This document shows, in pieces, positions 1-4,492 of a stretch of 5,101 nucleotides of DNA. Position 1 is the stretch's first letter, and each line of letters opens with the position of its first letter. Source of the stretch: Candidatus Zixiibacteriota bacterium. Its GTDB lineage: Bacteria > Zixibacteria > MSB-5A5 > GN15 > FEB-12. The notes beneath the pieces were generated by a model. The model had not been told where the DNA came from and ran no database searches. It worked only from the letters and a program-made list of their open reading frames with translations. The translations under genes were made by a program, and so were the position numbers. The DNA lies in NCBI GenBank assembly GCA_030591625.1, contig JAUVAR010000213.1, positions 1 through 5,101 of the forward strand, in the 5' to 3' direction.

Positions 1-2
1 AA

Positions 3-533
3 GATGATGAATTAGATGATGAGGGTGGCGAGGTTGATGTAACTGCTATTGACCCCAATAAAAATTATAATGAAGTTGCGATTGGATATCTCCTGAAGTT
101 TTTGGAATATTCACCTGATGATATCAAGGTTGTGCAATTGATCGCAAACACGTATCTATATCAAATGGCTGATTGTACTAATGGAGTTGTATATTTTGAG
201 CGACTATTGGCTTTGGAGCCAGATAATTGTGCGGCTAAAAAAGCACTTGGATATGCTTATTTTGGTGGATTATGTACCAAGAGTTATGGTAAAGCGCTTA
301 AATATTTGAAACAGGCTTATGAATGTTTCGCTGCTAGTGAGGGACCTTGTACTGATACCGAGATCCCAAAATGGGTCGCACAGGCGTACCATTTAAGAGC
401 GGTTGAGCGAACTGGAGCAGAAGCAAAAGCTGATTATAAGAATGCGAATGAGTGGTATGGAAAAGCTCTTAAATGTACTCCGAATGATTCGGAATGCAAA
501 AAGGGTTTGGATGATACCAGCTTTGAGTTTTAA
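3..533 (+). CDS. TPR-repeat protein, C-terminal part (5' end outside window)
   Basis: The frame is open from the left edge (first full codon at 3) to TAA at 531-533, giving 176 residues; the true start lies outside. The visible part opens with an acidic stretch (residues 1-12), then helical TPR-like units at about 23-41 (partial), 42-75, 76-109 and 122-160. Typical TPR positions are visible, such as the A-x-x-Y-x-x-x-x motifs and unit ends resembling ALEPDN and ALKCTPND. TPR domains are protein-interaction scaffolds, so no enzymatic role is implied. The protein is unusually cysteine-rich: seven Cys (58, 76, 91, 108, 116, 157, 165). A signal peptide cannot be judged because the N-terminus is missing. 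It lies 46 nt upstream of the membrane-protein/exbBDD/tonB genes and could share their transcript or be the last gene of a preceding unit. TPR assignment is good; exact role is unknown. Confidence 0.8.
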   Translation, partial: DDELDDEGGEVDVTAIDPNKNYNEVAIGYLLKFLEYSPDDIKVVQLIANTYLYQMADCTNGVVYFERLLALEPDNCAAKKALGYAYFGGLCTKSYGKALKYLKQAYECFAASEGPCTDTEIPKWVAQAYHLRAVERTGAEAKADYKNANEWYGKALKCTPNDSECKKGLDDTSFEF

Positions 534-570
534 TTAAATATATTGTATTTGCAACGCGTGAATAGCATTT

Positions 571-575
571 GGAGA
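571..575 (+). promoter_or_regulatory. Ribosome binding site for the membrane-protein gene
   Basis: GGAGA lies four bases before ATG 580 and fixes that start. The 46-nt AT-rich gap before it (534-579) could hold a promoter, but I found no convincing pair of -35 and -10 boxes. Confidence 0.6.
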
Positions 576-579
576 AAAT

Positions 580-1587
580 ATGGCCGAAGGTGAGAACAAA
601 GGAAAGAACCATCAGAGGATAAGCGGTAAAGAGCGGTTGCGCTATATCGGCTTTGAAGTCTTTCCAGGTACGCCAAAAGATCTGTTCAAGAACGACGCCG
701 AGAAATCGAAACTGATTGAAGAGGTTAATGCCCGTCGTGAGTCCGGTGAAATTGTCAGGGAAGACTGCAAGCTTTTGGAAAAGCGTGTAACACTTAATGA
801 GCGAATTGTCCTTTCAATCGCTTCACTTGTCGCACTTGCTGCACTATTCCTGCCATTTTATTCGGCTTATAACGAAGTGGTAGTTGAAGTACCAATGGTA
901 GTTCAACAGGAAGAACCCGTTTCAACTGATTCACTATTCTCTGATGACTCGCTTGGGACTGGAGATTCTCTTGGTATGGTTGCCACAACCGAAGATGTAA
1001 CATCTGTCGAAGGTGATACCATTACTGAAGCTGTGATTGAAGACCCAGTTTTGGAGCAATCTGCTGAAGAAGCTGCAACAACTGGCGGAACAACAGCTGA
1101 GGGAGTTGGCATCCATGCTAACGAAGAGATTATTATTGGGCATCAGGCAAAGAAGCAAATAGATCGTGATTATGATAATTTGAGTGGACTTGGCTCGTTG
1201 GCTTCAATTGGCGCAGTCGGTTCTCATGTCTTTGGATCTGGCTTCATATTGATGTTAACTGGTTTGGTTTTACTTCTTTACACCCTTTCGTGTATCGCAT
1301 TGCCGGCACTTAACATTTATGTAGCGTTCGGAATGAAGGGTACTGAGGATGATCTCGCTCTCAAGTTGAAAAAATATTTGAAATATAATTGGTTGCCCGT
1401 AATAATGTTTACATTCATACTTTTCATGTCGTTTATTGGTGCCGAGTATGGCAGTGGGACGGCTGGATTGTATGCAAATATTGGTGACAGTTATGGCCCT
1501 GGTGTGCTCTTGAGTACGCTCTCATGGGGTATTTATGTGTCAATTGCCGCGTTTGTTTTAGCAGCGGCCAAAGGTATGGAAATTTAA
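580..1587 (+). CDS. Unrecognised four-helix membrane protein with acidic external loop, upstream of exbB
   Basis: I do not recognise a named family. ATG at 580 is supported by GGAGA at 571-575, four bases upstream. The 335 residues divide into a charged cytoplasmic head (1-74), a first membrane helix (about 75-97), a long loop (98-219), and three further hydrophobic helices (about 220-250, 271-288 and 306-330), ending in a short KGMEI tail. Residues 98-190 contain 21 Asp/Glu and no Lys or Arg, with three DSL triplets exactly six residues apart (117, 123, 129). By the positive-inside rule the basic head is cytoplasmic and the acidic loop periplasmic (inference). It lies 29 nt before exbB in the same orientation, so it is probably co-transcribed and may be an accessory subunit of the motor. 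It has no ExbB, ExbD or TonB motif. The gene call is strong; the function is unknown. Confidence 0.87.
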   Translation: MAEGENKGKNHQRISGKERLRYIGFEVFPGTPKDLFKNDAEKSKLIEEVNARRESGEIVREDCKLLEKRVTLNERIVLSIASLVALAALFLPFYSAYNEVVVEVPMVVQQEEPVSTDSLFSDDSLGTGDSLGMVATTEDVTSVEGDTITEAVIEDPVLEQSAEEAATTGGTTAEGVGIHANEEIIIGHQAKKQIDRDYDNLSGLGSLASIGAVGSHVFGSGFILMLTGLVLLLYTLSCIALPALNIYVAFGMKGTEDDLALKLKKYLKYNWLPVIMFTFILFMSFIGAEYGSGTAGLYANIGDSYGPGVLLSTLSWGIYVSIAAFVLAAAKGMEI

Positions 1588-1601
1588 TTATCTTATTTTT
1601 T

Positions 1602-1606
1602 GGAGG
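1602..1606 (+). promoter_or_regulatory. Ribosome binding site selecting the GTG start of exbB
   Basis: GGAGG lies ten bases before GTG 1617. An in-frame TAG at 1608-1610 rules out any start further upstream, and the next in-frame ATG is at residue 50, inside the second helix. The site therefore decides the GTG start. Confidence 0.7.
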
Positions 1607-1616
1607 ATAGACCCAA

Positions 1617-2375
1617 GTGGTTAAACAGACTCTTTTCGTAACGCTTAACGCCCTGGCCGCGTTTGCAATCGGCTTTTATCTTTGGTATTTCGTTTTCAGA
1701 ACATCGGAAAATACGATTGTTCATTCTATCTATGAGGGTGGACCCCTTGTAGTTCTCTTAATCATGATTTTTGTCATGCTTATGGTTTTTGTTATCGAGC
1801 GTTACTTCTCGCTTTACTCCGTAGCCAAGGGCAAGAGCTCGGTTCAGATCTTCTTTAAGAAGCTGATCACTCTTCTCCAGGCTGATGACTACGACGGCGC
1901 TTTGGCTGCCTGTGACAAACAGCGTGGTACGACCGCTAATGTTCTTCGTTCCGGTATTGAACGTTACAATGAACTCAAAGATAATGCCGGCGTTAATTCT
2001 GAGAAACGTCTCCAGATGACACAATCGGCTATTGAAGAAGCTAATGCCCTTGAAGGACCGCTTCTTGAGCGCAATCTTATCGCGCTTTCAACTATCGCCT
2101 CTATTGCGACAATGGTAGGTCTTTTGGGAACGACGATCGGTATGATTCGAGCGTTTGCGGCTACCGGTAATGTCGAAGGTGGTGTTATTGATGCTACCGC
2201 TCTGGCGCAGGGTATTTCCGAAGCGTTGGTGAACACAGCGGGTGGTTTGCTCTCTGGTATTTTCGGTATTTTCTTCTATAACTTCTTCGTAAATAAAGTT
2301 GACGCCTTCAACTATACGACTGATGAAGCTACGATTGAAGTTCTTCAGATTCTGAAGGCGAAAGAAGGCAACTAA
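1617..2375 (+). CDS. exbB: MotA/TolQ/ExbB proton channel family protein (ExbB-like)
   Basis: ExbB is the pentameric inner-membrane scaffold and stator of the TonB motor; it surrounds the ExbD helices and helps convert proton flow into force on TonB. The 252-residue product starts at GTG. Predicted helices are about 5-27, 40-62, 155-180 and 200-224. The last three match the canonical ExbB helices; the first is an extra N-terminal helix, giving four in all. Residues 168-177 (GLLGTTIGMI) and 199-211 (GISEALVNTAGGL) are the family's signature segments. T172, E202 and T207 appear to correspond to Thr148, Glu176 and Thr181 of E. coli ExbB, the polar residues lining the channel (alignment by eye). 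The cytoplasmic domain lies at about 63-154. TolQ is a close relative, but the two ExbD genes and the TonB next door favour ExbB. Only three bases separate its stop from exbD1. Confidence 0.93.
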   Translation: MVKQTLFVTLNALAAFAIGFYLWYFVFRTSENTIVHSIYEGGPLVVLLIMIFVMLMVFVIERYFSLYSVAKGKSSVQIFFKKLITLLQADDYDGALAACDKQRGTTANVLRSGIERYNELKDNAGVNSEKRLQMTQSAIEEANALEGPLLERNLIALSTIASIATMVGLLGTTIGMIRAFAATGNVEGGVIDATALAQGISEALVNTAGGLLSGIFGIFFYNFFVNKVDAFNYTTDEATIEVLQILKAKEGN

Positions 2376-2378
2376 GCG

Positions 2379-2858
2379 ATGGCAATTAAGAAAAAACGTC
2401 GTGTATCAATCATCACGGATATGACTCCCATGGTTGATATCGCGTTCCTGCTTCTAATTTTCTATATGGCAACGACACAGTTTAAGCCACCCGAGGCGAG
2501 AGCTGTTGAATTGCCACAGTCACATTCGCAGATAGAATTGCCTGATAAGGATGTTATCCATATCACAGTAACCAAGTATGACTCGATCTATGTTGATTAC
2601 CTTCAGCTTGTAGATGTCATTATTGAAGGCAAACAAGTTACGACAACAGGTCGTGTTGTTAAAACCTGCGATAAATATACTGTTGCACCTGAAATTCTTA
2701 GGGCGCGAGCCAAGAATGTCAGAGCACTGGTCGTTATCAAAGCAGACAAAGGTGCAGCCTTTGGTGTGATGCAGGATGTGATGGAAGCTATGCAGGAAAA
2801 TCACCTCGAACGCTTCCTGATTATTACTGACAACGAGCTTGAAAATGAGGAGGCATAG
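2379..2858 (+). CDS. exbD: Biopolymer transport protein ExbD, first copy
   Basis: ExbD is the single-span subunit that sits inside the ExbB pentamer and carries the essential proton-binding aspartate. The 159-residue protein has a basic cytoplasmic tip (KKKRR, residues 4-8), one membrane helix (about 19-36) and a periplasmic domain. The signature DMTPMVDIAFLLLIFYM at 14-30 includes D20, equivalent to Asp25 of E. coli ExbD. The C-terminal part (about 115-150, ALVVIKADKGAAFGVMQDVM) follows the usual ExbD periplasmic fold, while residues 60-110 carry a somewhat longer middle than usual. The ATG follows the exbB stop after three bases; AAGAAGG at 2362-2368 inside the end of exbB is the likely ribosome site, so translation is probably coupled. 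TolR is the alternative name, less likely beside TonB. Confidence 0.93.
   Translation: MAIKKKRRVSIITDMTPMVDIAFLLLIFYMATTQFKPPEARAVELPQSHSQIELPDKDVIHITVTKYDSIYVDYLQLVDVIIEGKQVTTTGRVVKTCDKYTVAPEILRARAKNVRALVVIKADKGAAFGVMQDVMEAMQENHLERFLIITDNELENEEA
2847..2853 (+). promoter_or_regulatory. Strong ribosome binding site for exbD2 inside the end of exbD1
   Basis: GAGGAGG lies five bases before ATG 2859 and inside the last codons of exbD1. The exbD1 stop TAG (2856-2858) abuts the ATG directly, so terminating ribosomes can restart and exbD2 can also recruit its own. Confidence 0.75.
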
Positions 2859-3512
2859 ATGGCTGGTCAAGTAGCTGAACGCACTCCCAAAGGCGGAAAG
2901 AAAGGCCTGAGGCGCCCCAAAAGGCGTATCGCAGTTCTGATTGATATGACCCCGATGGTTGATATCGCCTTCCTTCTGTTAATCTTCTACATGGTTTCGA
3001 CGGTGTTTGCTATGCCGCAGGCGATGGAAATCAACCTGCCACCGATTGATGAAGAAGAAGATGTTGAAATTAAGGAATCGAATCTGTTGACGATTCGTGT
3101 TGACGGAGAAAGTCGATTCTGGTGGCATCTTAAGACGGCGACCCCGTCTAATCTTCCGATTCTATTACCTGGTGATGATGATGCTCCCGATTCTCTTGGT
3201 TATGTTTTCTGGCCAGATACGCTTCAAGGGCTACTGGTTGAACAGAATAAGGCGAATGCTAAGTTGAGTACACTCGTCTTGATTGATCGTGATGCAGAGT
3301 ACAAGGATATGGTGAATATTCTTGATGAGATCGATGTAATCGAGCGTTCATGGAACGCCTATACGGCTGACCAGCTCGGTGTCGAAGTAAAGGACATTCC
3401 ATCGGATCAGAAGTTCTCCTATCGTTATGCGCTGGGTAAATGGGAAGATCGGGATGACAATATAATGAATGCTGCACAAGAAGCAGCTATCGAAAGCGGG
3501 GTGTTACAATGA
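2859..3512 (+). CDS. exbD: Biopolymer transport protein ExbD, second copy, with enlarged periplasmic domain
   Basis: This is a second ExbD subunit, 217 residues against about 140 for E. coli ExbD and 159 for its neighbour. It has a strongly basic cytoplasmic tail (residues 8-23: Arg/Lys with Gly and Pro), one helix (about 34-51) and a periplasmic region. DMTPMVDIAFLLLIFYM at 29-45 is identical to the first copy and includes the proton-binding D35. Beyond the helix the two proteins diverge. This one has an acidic stretch (64-70), an aromatic-rich insert around 87-122 (FWWH, FWPD) and a tail of about 50 residues after the last recognisable ExbD segment (LVLIDRDAEYKDMVNILDEI, 139-158). Two different ExbD copies in one operon are common in FCB-group bacteria and suggest a mixed dimer. 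Its stop overlaps the tonB1 start. Confidence 0.92.
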   Translation: MAGQVAERTPKGGKKGLRRPKRRIAVLIDMTPMVDIAFLLLIFYMVSTVFAMPQAMEINLPPIDEEEDVEIKESNLLTIRVDGESRFWWHLKTATPSNLPILLPGDDDAPDSLGYVFWPDTLQGLLVEQNKANAKLSTLVLIDRDAEYKDMVNILDEIDVIERSWNAYTADQLGVEVKDIPSDQKFSYRYALGKWEDRDDNIMNAAQEAAIESGVLQ

Positions 3513-4234
3513 CCGACCCTGTTAAGAATGCAATCTACTCACCGTATGGAGCATACGAGTTGAAAGCGAAGTACCAGCGTAATTTCATGTTTGGTACTTT
3601 GATTACAGCCGGTGTCTTCATGTCGATACTGCTCACTATTTGGATCATTTCGGCAGTTGGTGAAGAAGATATTGCTGATGGCCCGGTTCATATCATTAAG
3701 ACTATAGCCGAGCTTGGACCACCTCCGACAATCACCAAGAAACCTCCCCAGGTGAAAGTCGATCAACCAAATGTTGCTGCCCCAAAAGTTGGTATTCCGA
3801 CTCCGGTTGCCGACGATGAAGTGCTCGACGACGATGTCACTTTAGCGACTCGTGATGAGATGGCAGAAATCGTTGCGCCTGAAATCAGTATGGGTGATGA
3901 AGGTGATATTGTAGTTGATATCGAAGATGATGATTTTCTTCCGGGAATGGATGATTTCGTACCGGTGGAAGATGCTGCTACCGTAGTACACAAAGAGACA
4001 CCTGCTTACCCTCGTCTGGCTCAACAAGCTGGAATCGAAGGTAATGTTTGGATTAAGATGCTCGTTATGAAAGATGGCGCAGTCAGTAAGGCTGTAGTTT
4101 ACAAGTCATCTGGAACCGAATCACTTGATCTGGCAGCAGTTTCCGCAGCTTATAAATGTCGCTTTAAGCCGGCCATTCAGAATGGGCGTCCGGTAGCGAT
4201 GTGGGTAGCAATTCAATGGAAGTTTGAGCTTTAA
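3509..4234 (+). CDS. tonB: TonB family energy-transducer protein, first copy
   Basis: TonB spans the periplasm and delivers force from ExbB/ExbD to outer-membrane TonB-dependent receptors. The 241 residues comprise a cytoplasmic leader (1-25) with PYGAYELKAKYQRN at 12-25, one helix (about 27-49), a periplasmic linker (50-162) and the TonB C-terminal domain (163-241, starting at TPAYPRLAQQAGIEGNVWIK and ending WKFEL). The linker has a PPP/KKPP start (71-80), but residues 101-157 are strongly acidic (22 Asp/Glu, one Arg), unlike the Pro-Lys/Pro-Glu linker of E. coli TonB. DFLP (142-145) and DFVP (149-152) recur just before the C-terminal domain. The transmembrane helix has no histidine, unlike the His20 helix of E. 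coli. ATG overlaps the exbD2 stop as ATGA; only a weak GGGG (3498-3501) lies upstream, so translation probably depends on coupling. Confidence 0.93.
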   Translation: MTDPVKNAIYSPYGAYELKAKYQRNFMFGTLITAGVFMSILLTIWIISAVGEEDIADGPVHIIKTIAELGPPPTITKKPPQVKVDQPNVAAPKVGIPTPVADDEVLDDDVTLATRDEMAEIVAPEISMGDEGDIVVDIEDDDFLPGMDDFVPVEDAATVVHKETPAYPRLAQQAGIEGNVWIKMLVMKDGAVSKAVVYKSSGTESLDLAAVSAAYKCRFKPAIQNGRPVAMWVAIQWKFEL

Positions 4235-4279
4235 GAGTTAGTAACTCAGAGAGCTTAAAGATATATAAAAACCCCTCCT

Positions 4280-4315
4280 GTCCTGTGTCGCGGTATCTTT
4301 ACTGCGATGCAGGAC
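4280..4315 (+). terminator. 16-bp hairpin after tonB1, likely transcription terminator or mRNA 3' stem
   Basis: The arms 4280-4295 and 4300-4315 pair along their full length around a four-base loop (TCTT, 4296-4299). Thirteen pairs are Watson-Crick and three are G-U (4286/4309, 4287/4308, 4292/4303). The following TCCTTTAAGATTTATTT is U-rich but interrupted, so it is a weak intrinsic terminator or a processing/stability stem. It lies 45 bases after the tonB1 stop, which fits the end of the operon or a partial block before tonB2. Confidence 0.6.
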
Positions 4316-4331
4316 TCCTTTAAGATTTATT

Positions 4332-4380
4332 TGCACACCAATTGAATAGATGACTATGGTGATTTGTGCACAACTGTGCA
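4332..4380 (+). repeat. Cluster of TGTGCA/TGCACA elements upstream of tonB2
   Basis: TGCACA occurs at 4332-4337 and 4367-4372, and TGTGCA at 4365-4370 and 4375-4380. The middle two overlap as the palindrome TGTGCACA (4365-4372). The two TGTGCA copies are 10 bases apart, about one helical turn, and the first element lies 33 bases before the palindrome, about three turns. This could be an operator for tonB2, but no known regulator site is recognised. Confidence 0.35.
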
Positions 4381-4430
4381 TGATACGCTATGAGTAATGA
4401 GTTATATCCTTCGCCGTCTTACGTAAAACA

Positions 4431-4462
4431 TTAACAGGTTTGGATGCTTGCAATTGTATGAT
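4431..4462 (+). promoter_or_regulatory. Weak candidate promoter for tonB2
   Basis: TTAACA (4431-4436) resembles a -35 box and TATGAT (4457-4462) a -10 box, each five of six to the sigma-70 consensus. The 20-base spacer is too long for a good promoter. Transcription would start about 24 bases before the tonB2 ATG. Given the uncertain phylum, this is only a guess. Confidence 0.2.
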
Positions 4463-4480
4463 ATGCATTCAGACAATGAC

Positions 4481-4487
4481 GAGGAGG
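4481..4487 (+). promoter_or_regulatory. Strong ribosome binding site for tonB2
   Basis: GAGGAGG lies five bases before ATG 4493, the same motif and spacing as for exbD2. It selects Met1 over the in-frame ATG at 4508 (Met6). Confidence 0.75.
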
Positions 4488-4492
4488 TTGTT

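Noticed and set aside
102..533. A start at TTG 102 for the TPR gene
   Set aside because: The frame is open to the left edge with TPR-like sequence before 102, so this is an internal leucine codon.
794..3993. Several open frames of about 60-120 codons on the minus strand opposite the operon genes
   Set aside because: They lie wholly inside well-supported + strand genes, show no recognisable domain, and are expected by chance.
1617..4234. Reading the operon as TolQ-TolR-TolA
   Set aside because: The last gene has a clear TonB C-terminal domain (YPRLAQQAGIEG onward), and no TolB or Pal gene is present in the window.
4226..4260. GAGCTTTAAG and GAGCTTAAAG as a direct repeat of a mobile-element target site
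   Set aside because: The two copies differ by one base, are only 25 bases apart and enclose no element; the similarity follows from the near-palindromic AT-rich sequence.
4261..4279. A minus-strand terminator reading through the hairpin into the T run complementary to 4267-4271
   Set aside because: No minus-strand gene ends here, the T run is eight bases from the stem, and the wobble positions would be mismatches in minus-strand RNA.
4390..4434. A 14-codon open frame (MSNELYPSPSYVKH) in the gap before tonB2, possible leader peptide
   Set aside because: No ribosome binding site precedes it, and it has no run of identical regulatory codons.
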